Shown here: piece after piece, positions 14,857 through 22,610 of the stretch | How the letters are laid out: every line of letters starts with the position of its first letter | Numbering within the stretch: the stretch's first letter is position 1 | Source: a virus | Direction: 5' to 3' (one strand) | Length of the DNA stretch: 29,256 nt | Virus record (IMG/VR): IMGVR_UViG_3300025154_002528 | Location: 1-29,256 of that record | Translations under genes and position numbers: made by a program | The notes under the pieces: generated by a model | What the model saw: the letters and a program-made list of their open reading frames with translations, nothing else | Database searches by the model: none | What the model was told of the DNA's origin: nothing

Positions 14857-15278
14857 TATGGGGTTGCCTCCTTCCATTGGGGTGCTCTTGTGGAGTAAGT
14901 CGGCTTGGCCGTGACACTTACGGTCATAGCCTCTTCGAGCGGTTCCGACCTCGAAAAACTTGTAATAGCGAAGTCGGCGTCGAGTCCTTCTCCATCCTCT
15001 CCATCGAGAATGGCAAGCGCGATCGCCGACCCGCTGAAATAAGCATTTTTGATTGCGACAAATCCGGCATTCGCCGAATCCCAGACCATTTCCCATTCTA
15101 TCGAAGCATCCTTCAAAGCCGCTACTGTTGCACGCCATCCGTTGTTTGCACGGGTGGTTACATCGGCTTCGGACGATTCGAGATTTAACGTCACATCTTT
15201 TGCATTTTTGAGTTCAGTTGTAGCCGTATTTCCGGCATCGCCGTAATACAGCTTCCCTTCCAATCCTAGTTTAAACAT
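14856..15278 (-). CDS. Major tail tube protein
   Basis: A 140-residue protein with tail-tube character. It opens MFKLGLEGKLYYGDAGNTATTELKNAKDVTLNLESSEADVTTRANNGW, followed by the segment KDASIEWEMVWDSANAGFVAIKNAYFSGSAIALAI and the C-terminal strand EEAMTVSVTAKPTYS. It is the repeated subunit of the non-contractile tail tube. No sheath gene is adjacent, which supports a siphovirus. ATG 15278 is preceded by GGAGGT at ideal spacing, consistent with high expression. Neighbours are neck proteins upstream and the chaperone downstream. Confidence 0.85.
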   Translation of the reverse strand: MFKLGLEGKLYYGDAGNTATTELKNAKDVTLNLESSEADVTTRANNGWRATVAALKDASIEWEMVWDSANAGFVAIKNAYFSGSAIALAILDGEDGEGLDADFAITSFSRSEPLEEAMTVSVTAKPTYSTRAPQWKEATP

Positions 15279-15297
15279 ATCGAATTACCTCCGTTAT

Positions 15298-15690
15298 TTA
15301 CTTGACAGCACTTGCCCATAATTTGGACACCTTCCGTCTATTCTTATCCAAGGCTGGCTGCATAAATGCACGTTTCGGATACCTGTTTCCTCTAAAAAAT
15401 CCACCATATTCATGGGCCATTCCGGAACGTCCGACCATCGTGTATGTCGGGCCGATTACAACACTCTCATTTCCCTTGTCGACCGTATAACGCAGCGACC
15501 GTTTCAACTGTCCGCGTCTCGTATGAGGTGGCGAACCTGCCATCGAAGCGCTTCGATTCCTTTTTATGCTCTGTTTCGCCGCCAGACGAATTACCGCACC
15601 GGCATGTCCGAGGTTTTTGAACGAGGCCTTTTTCGCCGCGTTTTTGATTTTCTTCGGATGAAAATCCCACTTGATTCTGAAGTCGAACAT
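15298..15690 (-). CDS. HK97 gp10-like neck / tail-completion protein
   Basis: A 130-residue basic protein. The segment SMAGSPPHTRRGQLKRSLRYTVDKGNESVVIGPTYT, followed by GMAHEYGGFFRGNRYPKRAFMQPALDKNR, is the pattern of HK97-gp10-type proteins (R-G-x-L, the H-E-x-G-G segment, then Y-P-x-R-x-F-M-x-P-A-L). They sit at the head-tail interface. ATG 15690 overlaps the upstream stop by one base (TGATG), so translation is coupled. The gene order (neck, terminator, tube) agrees with this role. Confidence 0.85.
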   Translation of the reverse strand: MFDFRIKWDFHPKKIKNAAKKASFKNLGHAGAVIRLAAKQSIKRNRSASMAGSPPHTRRGQLKRSLRYTVDKGNESVVIGPTYTMVGRSGMAHEYGGFFRGNRYPKRAFMQPALDKNRRKVSKLWASAVK

Positions 15691-16109
15691 CAGAACACCT
15701 TAAACGTTAGAGTTAAAACACTTGTGAACTGCCGAAACTGCCGCAGATGCTCTGCGTCATAAATCGGATCGTTCTCCTTTTTTACACACACGGCATTAGG
15801 ATATCCATCCAGCCTCTCGGCTTTGAACAAGCGCTCTATGTCCTCGACGAGTTTCAGAAGTCCGTCCAGTTCCGAATCATCAGAAATCTTTTTCATGACG
15901 CCGATATCGACCTCGATTTCATCACTCGCGTGGCTCCTGGTATCCTGAGTTATTTTCCTGGACTTCGGGACAACCGAAACCTTGAGAGTCTTTAAATCCT
16001 TGAGCTCGAAAATGGGCAGTAAAGTCCTCTCAGCGACAAGCCCAGGAACAAGGTTCGCATTGGTTATTTTTGCCGCCACAGCATCCGCGATATCCGTTAG
16101 TTTCGACAT
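15690..16109 (-). CDS. Probable tail terminator / minor tail protein
   Basis: A 139-residue alpha/beta protein. It has a helical start (KLTDIADAVAAKITNANL), strands in the middle (KTLKVSVVPKSRKI, DEIEVDIGVMKKI), a helix (DGLLKLVEDIERLF) and a final strand TSVLTLTFKVF. This fold order and the location between connector genes and the tail tube match tail-terminator (gpU-like) proteins. No single diagnostic motif was seen. ATG 16109 follows AGGTGAAGC. Confidence 0.65.
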   Translation of the reverse strand: MSKLTDIADAVAAKITNANLVPGLVAERTLLPIFELKDLKTLKVSVVPKSRKITQDTRSHASDEIEVDIGVMKKISDDSELDGLLKLVEDIERLFKAERLDGYPNAVCVKKENDPIYDAEHLRQFRQFTSVLTLTFKVF

Positions 16110-16112
16110 GCT

Positions 16113-16355
16113 TCACCTCATGATATTTGCGATTATCGAGCCTATTGCGGAAAGCAATGCGAGTATCGCAGCCCCAGCCGCCGACAGGATGGTTTTCTGC
16201 ATATCCGAGGCGGCTTTACAAGGCGGATGATGGTGTATTCCGCTATCTCCGATATGCATTTTAAGCATTCCTTTTATCTCCGCGAGGTCAAGTCTTACAT
16301 CGTTGATTACTATCCATAAATCGCGATGATCCGGATTTTCATTTCCGTTCGGCAT
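16113..16355 (-). CDS. Small membrane protein, holin-like
   Basis: An 80-residue protein. An amphipathic N-terminal half (DHRDLWIVINDVRLDLAEIKGMLKMHI) is followed by a His/Pro/Cys patch (GIHHHPPCK) and one C-terminal transmembrane helix (ILSAAGAAILALLSAIGSIIANIM). This layout resembles XhlA-like haemolysins, proteins that accompany phage holins, with the helix at the C-terminus. It lies unusually among connector genes and not beside an endolysin. It could instead be a membrane-anchored virion or entry protein. ATG 16355 follows GGAAAGGAATAGTT. Confidence 0.6.
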   Translation of the reverse strand: MPNGNENPDHRDLWIVINDVRLDLAEIKGMLKMHIGDSGIHHHPPCKAASDMQKTILSAAGAAILALLSAIGSIIANIMR

Positions 16356-16357
16356 AA

Positions 16358-16732
16358 CTATTCCTTTCCTGTTAATTTTGTATGAATCCGCAACGTGTTT
16401 CGATACGTGTCAGAGTATCTCCATTCCGGCTCGTTTGCCGGAGCCATGACCTCATAAATGAAACCGTCATCGATAACCTCATCGCCTTTTTGCGGTGTGA
16501 TGATTATCCCATTTATGAGGAGATCAGCAGAACTGATCAAATAATCACGACTCTCGTAATGGACAATTCTTCCGTAATCATCTTCGATACTGAAGATGGT
16601 TTTGCCAATGGTGGCCGGGACAGTGAAAGAGGCTCCGCCGCCGTTCCCTTTTTTGTAAAGAACAAGCGAAGTGAGATGCTTCTTTCGCTGAGATTCCAGC
16701 CATGACAATGCGTTTTTCAGGATGTCTACCAT
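16358..16732 (-). CDS. Conserved phage connector-region protein
   Basis: A 124-residue protein. The central and C-terminal parts (YESRDYLISSADLLINGIIITPQKGDEVIDDGFIYEVMAPANEPEWRYSDTYRNTLRIHTK) are typical of small head-tail connector proteins between capsid and tail genes in many prophages. The signature is 'P-x-x-G-D ... Y-E-V ... W-x-x-x-D ... L-R-I-H-T-K'. Beyond location its role is not established. ATG 16732 follows AGGAGAAAACGCCG. Confidence 0.7.
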   Translation of the reverse strand: MVDILKNALSWLESQRKKHLTSLVLYKKGNGGGASFTVPATIGKTIFSIEDDYGRIVHYESRDYLISSADLLINGIIITPQKGDEVIDDGFIYEVMAPANEPEWRYSDTYRNTLRIHTKLTGKE

Positions 16733-16744
16733 CGGCGTTTTCTC

Positions 16745-17086
16745 CTACTGTTTCAGGCGGATACGTACTGTCGTATCTGCATCAACTGCGGCGGCGATAG
16801 GCCTTCCGAGCTGGATATTCGCGCCGGAATTACTGTCGGTCGTAACCACCTGGTTCGTTGCATCCCAATAAACGGTCACACCGATTGCGATGGCTGTTCC
16901 GGTTCCCGACGCTTTCGGCATATCGAAAACGCCGACAAGCGCCAGCGCACCGAGTTCACCCGACTTGATATCGAGCTTCGCGATCCCCAGCAGATTTGCC
17001 CCAATTATTAACACATCGCCAGCGCCCACATCGGCACTGGGAGTGTGGTCTATCGAATCACCTCTTTGTAGATAAACTGCTTTCAT
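16745..17086 (-). CDS. DUF2190 family capsid-associated protein
   Basis: A 113-residue beta-rich protein. MKAVYLQRGDSIDHTPSADVGAGDVLIIGANLLGIAKLDIKSGELGALALVGVFDMPKA is followed by IGVTVYWDATNQVVTT and IQLGRPIAAAVDADTTVRIRLKQ. This is the DUF2190 pattern. The family lies next to capsid genes and is thought to decorate or stabilise the head. It directly follows the capsid gene here. ATG 17086 follows GGGAAGG. Confidence 0.88.
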   Translation of the reverse strand: MKAVYLQRGDSIDHTPSADVGAGDVLIIGANLLGIAKLDIKSGELGALALVGVFDMPKASGTGTAIAIGVTVYWDATNQVVTTDSNSGANIQLGRPIAAAVDADTTVRIRLKQ

Positions 17087-17119
17087 ATTTTTTACCTTCC
17101 CTTAATTGTTTTTCATTGC

Positions 17120-19033
17120 TTACAGCCCGTTGGACTTGACCATTCCACGGAAATCCTGCTCGCGTATTCCGAGATCGAAATAGACCCTGAACCACTGTCC
17201 GAGAGTGTTGAAGTCCGTATCGCCGACTTCAACGGTCGGAGTCCGCTTGCCGCGCAAGTACCCTATCTCGAAAGTATCTATCTGAGAAGGATTTCCGAAG
17301 AGATACCATGCTTTGGGACTGGCGTTTGTGTAGGTCGAATTCGAAAGATGCGGCGCGCTAACAACCTGCAGATTTTCATCGGCAAGAACGTTCAGTGCCG
17401 GACGGATTGCCTGGGTTTCGCCGCCTCCCATTATGAGCGTTGCGCCTTTCGTCAATTCGATGGCGGTGTGCTTCAACGCAGTCGGAACGACAAGGAACGC
17501 AGGCTCGATATTGATGGGTTGATCATCGGCATCTGTCTGGTCGAGGAATATCTGGACAGCCTTTCGCAGTCCTTCAAAATTGAGCGTGGTGTCAGCTCCT
17601 TCCATATAGTTTTTGTGTTCAGAATGAAAGAGCTTCTTGCCATCCGACTGGTCGGGATTTTCCATGAGTCTTTTGAAAAAGAGCTGGTCGATCAGACGAG
17701 CGGCTCGATTGCCCATCGCCACAGGAACTTTCATGAACGCGCCCAGATCGTCATTGATGATCATGCGCCTCGTGAGGCAGAATTTCTTGCCGTAAGTGTC
17801 GAGCTGATTTAGTGCCTTCTCCTCTTTTTGTTTGCCTTCTTTGATCTCGCCGCCGTCCGGTACGCGCTCAAGATCACCCACATCAGTAAGGCGGAAACGT
17901 TCGTTTTCCTTGAAGTCGGAAAGATCGCCTTCGCTGCAAAGTTTTGTGGCAATAACCGGCTGTGCGCTGTAACTTTGCAAAAGCTTCTTGTTTGCGACAT
18001 TGGACAATATTCCCGGCAGAGACACCGTCGAAAACGCCGCCTGTATCGTCTCATTACCGAACGAACGAGGCACCGGTGCGCCTTCCAGTTTCAGGCACTC
18101 GACAAGCAGCATCTGGAGCGGCATATCGTTTTCCTTCCAAGCCGTTTCAACTGCTTCATCTCCATATTGTTTGAGAAGTTCGTTCCCGGAAATACCAATC
18201 CTCATGCACATGGCCGCTTCGAGCGTTTTCCTGTGCTGGACACCTTCCGGTTTTCTCTTTACAGTGATGTTCACATCAGCCGCAGGACGCTTCTCCCGGA
18301 TGCCCTTCAAAACTTTCTGGGAAGTTTCCTCGAGAGTCCATCCGGCAAAGATTGCGTCTTTCTCGATTTCCGGGAATTCTCCTGCGCAAATTGACTGAAT
18401 TTTTGCCACTCTTTCACGTTCCTGGCGGATCGTCATAAGCGCAATATCAGCATCGGCAATGACCTGATTTTCGGTTTTCGGTTTTTCGGGTTTTGCCTCA
18501 AAACTCTTTTCTTTACCCATTTCTTCTCCTTCTTTAGGTGTTAAACTGAAACTTGCGGCGACACTCATGCGGGTCGACATATCTGCTCCAACCGCAACAA
18601 CCGAGACCTCGCGCAGGACCGATTTTTTGATGTGTGTAAACGGCCCTGCGATCGCCTGTCCGTTTACAACACGCTTGTCGCTTACAAGCTCCGATTCAGC
18701 GACTTCCGCGCCGATAGAGAGTTGCCAGTCGGCGCCGGACTTTGCCTGTTCTACGATGCCATCCGCCTGTTCGCCTTTGGCCACGATTTCGCCTTCGATT
18801 GTCAGTGTATTTTCCTCTACCTTTGCCGAGATCATCCCGACTCTCGAAGATGTGCGGTTTTCGTGGTTCAATAGCAGCGGAACCTGTTCCGGTATCTGCA
18901 TCCCGGCGAGGTCGACGACAATCGGATTCTTCCAGCCCGGAATGCTCATCTTCCCGCCACTGTATGCCAGTCCGATTACCTTAGGTTTGCCGCCTTCGGC
19001 TGCCGCTTCAATCATTAAGAATTCTTTACCCAT
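17120..19033 (-). CDS. Prohead protease - major capsid protein fusion
   Basis: A 637-residue polyprotein. Residues 1-160 form an HK97-type prohead serine protease, with the predicted catalytic His57 in LLLNHE and Ser106 in WQLSIG, and VLREVSVVAVGAD closing the domain. A charged, helical linker (about 165-280; EKSFEAKPEKPKTENQ, IRQERERVAKIQSI) resembles a scaffold or delta region. From about 285 to the end is the major capsid protein of a Mu-like family (GILSNVANKKLLQSY, KKFCLTRRMIINDDLGAF, EPAFLVVPTALKHTAIEL, FRVYFDLGIREQDFRGMVKSNG). ATG 19033 follows AAAGGATTTAAAA. An ATG further upstream lacks a ribosome site. An internal start at 18520 could yield capsid separately. Confidence 0.9.
   Translation of the reverse strand: MGKEFLMIEAAAEGGKPKVIGLAYSGGKMSIPGWKNPIVVDLAGMQIPEQVPLLLNHENRTSSRVGMISAKVEENTLTIEGEIVAKGEQADGIVEQAKSGADWQLSIGAEVAESELVSDKRVVNGQAIAGPFTHIKKSVLREVSVVAVGADMSTRMSVAASFSLTPKEGEEMGKEKSFEAKPEKPKTENQVIADADIALMTIRQERERVAKIQSICAGEFPEIEKDAIFAGWTLEETSQKVLKGIREKRPAADVNITVKRKPEGVQHRKTLEAAMCMRIGISGNELLKQYGDEAVETAWKENDMPLQMLLVECLKLEGAPVPRSFGNETIQAAFSTVSLPGILSNVANKKLLQSYSAQPVIATKLCSEGDLSDFKENERFRLTDVGDLERVPDGGEIKEGKQKEEKALNQLDTYGKKFCLTRRMIINDDLGAFMKVPVAMGNRAARLIDQLFFKRLMENPDQSDGKKLFHSEHKNYMEGADTTLNFEGLRKAVQIFLDQTDADDQPINIEPAFLVVPTALKHTAIELTKGATLIMGGGETQAIRPALNVLADENLQVVSAPHLSNSTYTNASPKAWYLFGNPSQIDTFEIGYLRGKRTPTVEVGDTDFNTLGQWFRVYFDLGIREQDFRGMVKSNGL
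18518..18532 (-). promoter_or_regulatory. Internal ribosome site and start inside the protease-capsid gene
   Basis: In frame at codon 172, ATG 18520-18518 is preceded at 5 bases by GAAGGAG (18532-18526). Starting here would give a 466-residue scaffold-plus-capsid protein without the protease. The peptide from this start (MGKEKSF) also mimics the main N-terminus (MGKEFLM). Confidence 0.55.
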
Positions 19034-19086
19034 TTTTAAATCCTTTCTATTTTGATGTTTATTTATTATCCGCATTTATTACTTAA

Positions 19087-20568
19087 CTATTCTTCATCCG
19101 TTACCTCCTCTTTGTCTTTATTTTTATTATTCGAAGGAATCGCTTCTTCTTCAGTCAAGCCCAACTCTTTCATCAGCTTCTTTTCTCTTGCCCTCTGACG
19201 AATTTCAGTTTCCCAATCCTTACCCTGAAGAGCGTATTCCGTGGCAAATGTCGTCACGTTGTTTTTGAGCCTGATTTCCTGACCTCTGGCTTCTTTCAAC
19301 GGGTCAACGTGCTGTGTCCCGTCAAAAAACCAGGTATGCGGTGGCAAGGAATACCGCATAGTTATTTCAATCTCAGGATGCAGCAAAAAATATTCCCTCA
19401 ACCAGAGCGCCAATATTTTGTCAAGTATCACGGATGCAATGAACGTCTGATCCACGCGGATAGCCTTGAAATATCCCTGATGATCGAGGCGGCCGCTGGC
19501 GTAATTGTAGCCGGATGAATTCCCTTTTCCGATGTTGAAAGGCATCACGACGCAGCGAAGGATTTCTTCAAGAACTCTGTCCACATGCATCGCATGATTT
19601 GCTGAGGGCTGCTTGGGGTCAATCTGCCCCATTTTCCAACCGCCGGGCAGCGTCAATAGCATGTTCCTGTCAAGTTCGACCAGCGCCATCGGCTCCATGT
19701 ATTCCGCCTCTCCATTTGGAGGCGCATCAGTATAAAGAATTCCCGAAAAAGAAGCGGCGGCTTCGGCTGCGGAAAGTACTGCCTGTGAATACCTTCTGAG
19801 ATACGCAAAGAGCCCCAAAGCAGGCGTGATTTCCGAAATGCCGCGGTGGAGGCCGGGGCGATCCATTCTGAAACAATGGAGCATAAATTCAGCCGGGATA
19901 TTCAATGCGGCATTGTTGTAATTATAACTGCTGCCACCAGGATGATATTTCAAAATACGATAAGAAATCGGATTCCCGAAACTGTCAAAAAATATTCCGT
20001 CGATTTCGTTGTCATCCCTACTTATATAGAAGCCGCTCGTAACCTGATCAGACTCAATTAACATGACGTCAAGCTTCACATCGTGCATGACTTTAGGATT
20101 GGTTCCCATTACCCCAAAAGTTTCTCCGTCCTGGCATCGCGCCATTCTCATCGTGCGCAATTTTTCAGGTAATCTCACTGCGGTTGTCCACATCATGAAA
20201 TCCCGTTCAACGCATCGGTTCAAATCCTCGGATTCCGTAAGCATTTGAAGACGCGGCCCCGTTCCTATAGTGTCATTCGCAAGGGTCAGGAGAATCCCTT
20301 TTGCGTATGAATTATTGGATACCTCATAACGCGCCCGATTACGAAGTGTTCGTCTGACTTCCGGCGATGCTTCTGCGTCCGCACTCAGACTTTCCGCCGC
20401 CGCCCAGTGGCGCCGATTCTCGTGAGTGGTCTGCGCCGCATCGAAACGCGCCCGTACCTGACGTTGCCAGCCTGCAGTCTTTTGCAGTGGAGCAATCGAC
20501 CGAGCCCCGTTTTCGCCAGACCATTTTTTCCCGTTCGGCAGGTAAATAAATGTATTTTCCGCGTCCAC
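19087..20568 (-). CDS. Phage portal protein, lambda type
   Basis: A 493-residue portal of the lambda gpB family. It forms the ring through which DNA enters and leaves the head. Diagnostic stretches are RRTLRNRARYEVSNNSYAKGILLTLANDTIGTGPRLQ, ARCQDGETFGVM, DVMLIESDQV, FDSFGNPISYRI, PAEFMLHCFRMDRPGLHRGISEITPALGLFAYLRRYSQAVLSAAEAAA, and MPFNIGKGNSSGYNYASGRLDHQGYF. The C-terminus is charged and disordered. It starts at GTG 20568, six bases after GGAGGAGC, two bases after the small upstream gene. Position directly before the protease-capsid gene is the classical head order. Confidence 0.96.
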   Translation of the reverse strand: MDAENTFIYLPNGKKWSGENGARSIAPLQKTAGWQRQVRARFDAAQTTHENRRHWAAAESLSADAEASPEVRRTLRNRARYEVSNNSYAKGILLTLANDTIGTGPRLQMLTESEDLNRCVERDFMMWTTAVRLPEKLRTMRMARCQDGETFGVMGTNPKVMHDVKLDVMLIESDQVTSGFYISRDDNEIDGIFFDSFGNPISYRILKYHPGGSSYNYNNAALNIPAEFMLHCFRMDRPGLHRGISEITPALGLFAYLRRYSQAVLSAAEAAASFSGILYTDAPPNGEAEYMEPMALVELDRNMLLTLPGGWKMGQIDPKQPSANHAMHVDRVLEEILRCVVMPFNIGKGNSSGYNYASGRLDHQGYFKAIRVDQTFIASVILDKILALWLREYFLLHPEIEITMRYSLPPHTWFFDGTQHVDPLKEARGQEIRLKNNVTTFATEYALQGKDWETEIRQRAREKKLMKELGLTEEEAIPSNNKNKDKEEVTDEE

Positions 20569-20570
20569 TA

Positions 20571-20771
20571 TTATGCTCCTCCCGGAGGAACGAGTCTGGA
20601 GATTTTTATACCGACACCTCTGCTTTTCATAGCCTTTTTCGAGTTCAGATAACGGTCCGCCGCTATCTGGTCGGCGATAGAATGCTGTTCGACTTTCTGC
20701 CCGTCGCTCTCGGCTGACTTCGGCCCGACGGCATTCTCCTTTATCGATTTTTCAATTTCACTTTCCGGCAT
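20571..20771 (-). CDS. Small head-joining protein (gpW-like position)
   Basis: A 66-residue protein, beginning MPESEIEKSIKEN and with SIADQIAADRYLNSKKAMKSRGVGIKISRLVPPGGA at the C-terminus. Short proteins with 'A-A-D-R-Y' and a closing 'R-L-V-P-P-G' occur directly before lambda-type portals and are taken as head-tail joining proteins. ATG 20771 with AGGGG upstream is preferred over an in-frame TTG two codons earlier. The ParB-like gene stops two bases before it. Confidence 0.7.
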   Translation of the reverse strand: MPESEIEKSIKENAVGPKSAESDGQKVEQHSIADQIAADRYLNSKKAMKSRGVGIKISRLVPPGGA

Positions 20772-20773
20772 TT

Positions 20774-21478
20774 TCAATTCCCCTTGTCCTGCTGACTGTT
20801 TTCTTCCTGAAGAAGCTTGATCAGTTCCTGGATCTGCTCCCGTGAAAGGCGTTTTTTGATTATGCGCAAAACCTTCTTGACATTGCCGATTTCTTCCTCG
20901 GCCTTGTCCAAAGATTCCGGACTGCCTTTCGGAGGATTTTTCGTCTTGGTGTATGCCTTGTTGATTGACATTTTTCCTAATTTGACCGCTTCCTTGATTT
21001 CATCAGGTGCGTTGTCGAGAACGGCTCTTGCTCGTTCAACCTTGCGAGAAGAAATGCCCAATGTTTGAGCCGTGTCATTTGAGGATTTTCCGAAATTAGC
21101 GCCACATGGCGCTAATTTTTCCTTACTGGGACGCCCCGTCATCTTTCTCTTGTCCAATTCGGAAATGCATTGAAGTATCTCCTGATCGCAGAGATTGCGG
21201 CGGTTCCGTTGACACTTTATGGCATACTCCAGTGCCGCTCTCTCATTGGGAAAATCCTTCATGACAGTCGGAATGTCTTTTATCTTTGCAATCTCAGCGG
21301 CCCTCAACCTGGTATGCCCGTCGACAACAGTGAGTCCGCACTTCCGCCAGAGGACAACCGGTCTGCTTTTGTCAAAGCCGTTTTCCTTTATATCCTTAAC
21401 GATTTCGTTCAGAATATTTTCCCTGATCGGAAAAAGATCCTTGAACGGCGATCTGGTTGTTATATCTACGACAAGCAT
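20774..21478 (-). CDS. ParB-like protein with helix-turn-helix
   Basis: A 234-residue protein. The N-terminal 105 residues are a ParB/sulfiredoxin-fold domain: FPIRENILNEIVKDIKENGFDKSRPVVLW, VDGHTRLRAAEIAKIKDIPTV, ALEYAIKCQRNRRNLCDQEI. A helix-turn-helix region follows (KSSNDTAQTLGISSRKVERARAVLDNAPDEIKEAVKLGKMSINKAYTK), then a helical tail rich in Lys and Gln. Such proteins bind DNA and some act as nucleases or CTPases. In phages they often lie near packaging genes. ATG 21478 follows GGAGGTGAT and abuts the stop of the upstream gene. It occupies the place where a terminase gene would be expected. Confidence 0.85.
   Translation of the reverse strand: MLVVDITTRSPFKDLFPIRENILNEIVKDIKENGFDKSRPVVLWRKCGLTVVDGHTRLRAAEIAKIKDIPTVMKDFPNERAALEYAIKCQRNRRNLCDQEILQCISELDKRKMTGRPSKEKLAPCGANFGKSSNDTAQTLGISSRKVERARAVLDNAPDEIKEAVKLGKMSINKAYTKTKNPPKGSPESLDKAEEEIGNVKKVLRIIKKRLSREQIQELIKLLQEENSQQDKGN
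21093..21118. repeat. 26-bp perfect palindrome inside the ParB-like gene
   Basis: AAATTAGCGCCA (21093-21104) and TGGCGCTAATTT (21107-21118) are 12-bp inverted arms around CA. On the plus strand TT follows the arm, completing a run of five T, so it has the form of an intrinsic terminator for antisense transcripts. In the gene it encodes the residues around LAPCGANF. Confidence 0.6.
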
Positions 21479-22360
21479 TTAAATCACCTCCGGGAAACTG
21501 TCATCTGGATGCCATGCCAGATTTTTGATGTTCTGCATTTTTCGGCAATAGTTCCATGCCTTGAAAATCAATGCGATAAGTTCACGTGCCGGAATGTCCG
21601 CCCTTCTGTTTGTATTTCTGAAAAGACGGTTGCGCAGCGCCAGTACCGGATGCCCGGCATGAAGGTCTTCTCCGCAAAGAAGCTGCTTGAAGAACAAGTC
21701 GGCGGCCTTCTGTGATTTTCCGGCAAAGACAAAATGACAGAATGCCAGTACCGAAGAACTGCAAAGCCTGCCGCCCGTCGCAACCTTTGCAACGCTGCTT
21801 TTTATTTCAGGATGCAGTTCAAGGAAGTTCAACAGCGCCTGGTTATAAACGTATGGCACGCTCGAACAACTCAGTGACGGGTCAATATCAAAGTAGATAT
21901 ATGCGATGCGCAGTGCGGCAGCCAGAGTGTTGCTGCGTTTGCATTCGAGAATATTCAATACCTGTCCGGCGGTGCGTTTGCTGCCCTGGTCGATGCTGCT
22001 GAAGTTTTCCTCCTTGATCCCGTAAACAATCATCATTGGTATCGTTATACCGCTCATTGAAATAGCTTTGAGGCGGTTCTGTCCGTCGAGAAGGACTCCG
22101 TTCTCGGAAAAAATGATGGGTTCGCCGTTGAATCTCCAGTTCCCGGCCTTCATGATTCGCGCATAGCGTTCGTTGACGACCTTGCTTATGCGGCGGTTCT
22201 TTGTGTTGTGTTCCAGAAAGATTTCCGCCATTTCAGGGGTGACGTGAACGGCCTCGGTCAACCCGTTGAAGTTTATTCTCTTGGCCCCGAGAATCGCATC
22301 CATGACTTCATGATCTTTGAAGTCCGCTGCCAGTTCCTGCTCATTGTGTGTGTGTTCCAT
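21479..22360 (-). CDS. ParB-fold phage protein (DGQNRL type)
   Basis: A 293-residue protein. Residues 30-110 hold VHVTPEMAEIFLEHNTKNRRISKVVNERYARIMKAGNWRFNGEPIIFSENGVLLDGQNRLKAIS. This is the ParB-like arrangement with the DGQ-x-R-L signature found in phage and mobile-element proteins. FSSIDQGSKRTAGQVLNI follows, then a helical C-terminal domain ending LIFKAWNYCRKMQNIKNLAW. Function in the family is poorly known; DNA binding or nucleotide-dependent clamp activity is inferred from the fold. ATG 22360 follows AAAAGGAAAAGAAGA. It is the first full-size gene of the late operon. Confidence 0.75.
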   Translation of the reverse strand: MEHTHNEQELAADFKDHEVMDAILGAKRINFNGLTEAVHVTPEMAEIFLEHNTKNRRISKVVNERYARIMKAGNWRFNGEPIIFSENGVLLDGQNRLKAISMSGITIPMMIVYGIKEENFSSIDQGSKRTAGQVLNILECKRSNTLAAALRIAYIYFDIDPSLSCSSVPYVYNQALLNFLELHPEIKSSVAKVATGGRLCSSSVLAFCHFVFAGKSQKAADLFFKQLLCGEDLHAGHPVLALRNRLFRNTNRRADIPARELIALIFKAWNYCRKMQNIKNLAWHPDDSFPEVI

Positions 22361-22390
22361 TCTTCTTTTCCTTTTTGTTGTTGAAAATTT

Positions 22391-22495
22391 TTATTTGCCT
22401 TTGAGCTTTCCTTTTTTCTTCATCCTTATGATTCCCGCCGCCAGTATCGCCGAAATTTCCACGATTCCCGATGATTCTTGTTTATCCTTTTGCAT
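22391..22495 (-). CDS. 34-residue basic leader protein of the late operon
   Basis: A short open frame beginning MQKDKQESSGIVEISAILAA and ending in a Lys/Gly-rich tail (KKKGKLKGK). ATG 22495 has AAAGG nine bases upstream. The stop is 30 bases before the next gene. The hydrophobic SAILAAGII core flanked by charges could be a membrane-seeking helix or a small regulator. Reality rests on ribosome site, spacing and composition. It lies 18 bases downstream of the proximal copy of the 47-bp element, so it is the first gene controlled by it. Confidence 0.6.
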   Translation of the reverse strand: MQKDKQESSGIVEISAILAAGIIRMKKKGKLKGK

Positions 22496-22513
22496 AGCAT
22501 CTAACCTTTCGAA

Positions 22514-22560
22514 TTCTGGTTGCTGTGCAATACATACAAAACAATTGGAAAAACGGTCTG
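22514..22560 (-). repeat. 47-bp element, copy 1 (late operon, proximal)
   Basis: On the plus strand it begins TTCTGGTTGCTGTGC and ends AAAACGGTCTG. It is identical to copy 2. Read in the direction of the downstream gene it starts CAGACCG and ends ACAGCAACCAGAA, 18 bases before the leader-protein ATG. Inside, TTGTT can pair with AGCAA. Promoter, operator or 5'-leader RNA element are possible. Confidence 0.85.
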
Positions 22561-22610
22561 TTCAAACATGAGAATTCGTCAGTACTTATGGCCGCCTTCA
22601 ATGTCCAAAG

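Noticed and set aside
14857-15138. 94-residue N-terminal extension of the tail chaperone
   Set aside because: It overlaps the tail tube gene out of frame, is rich in Arg, Cys and Trp as shadow frames are, and a strong ribosome site supports the start at 14856.
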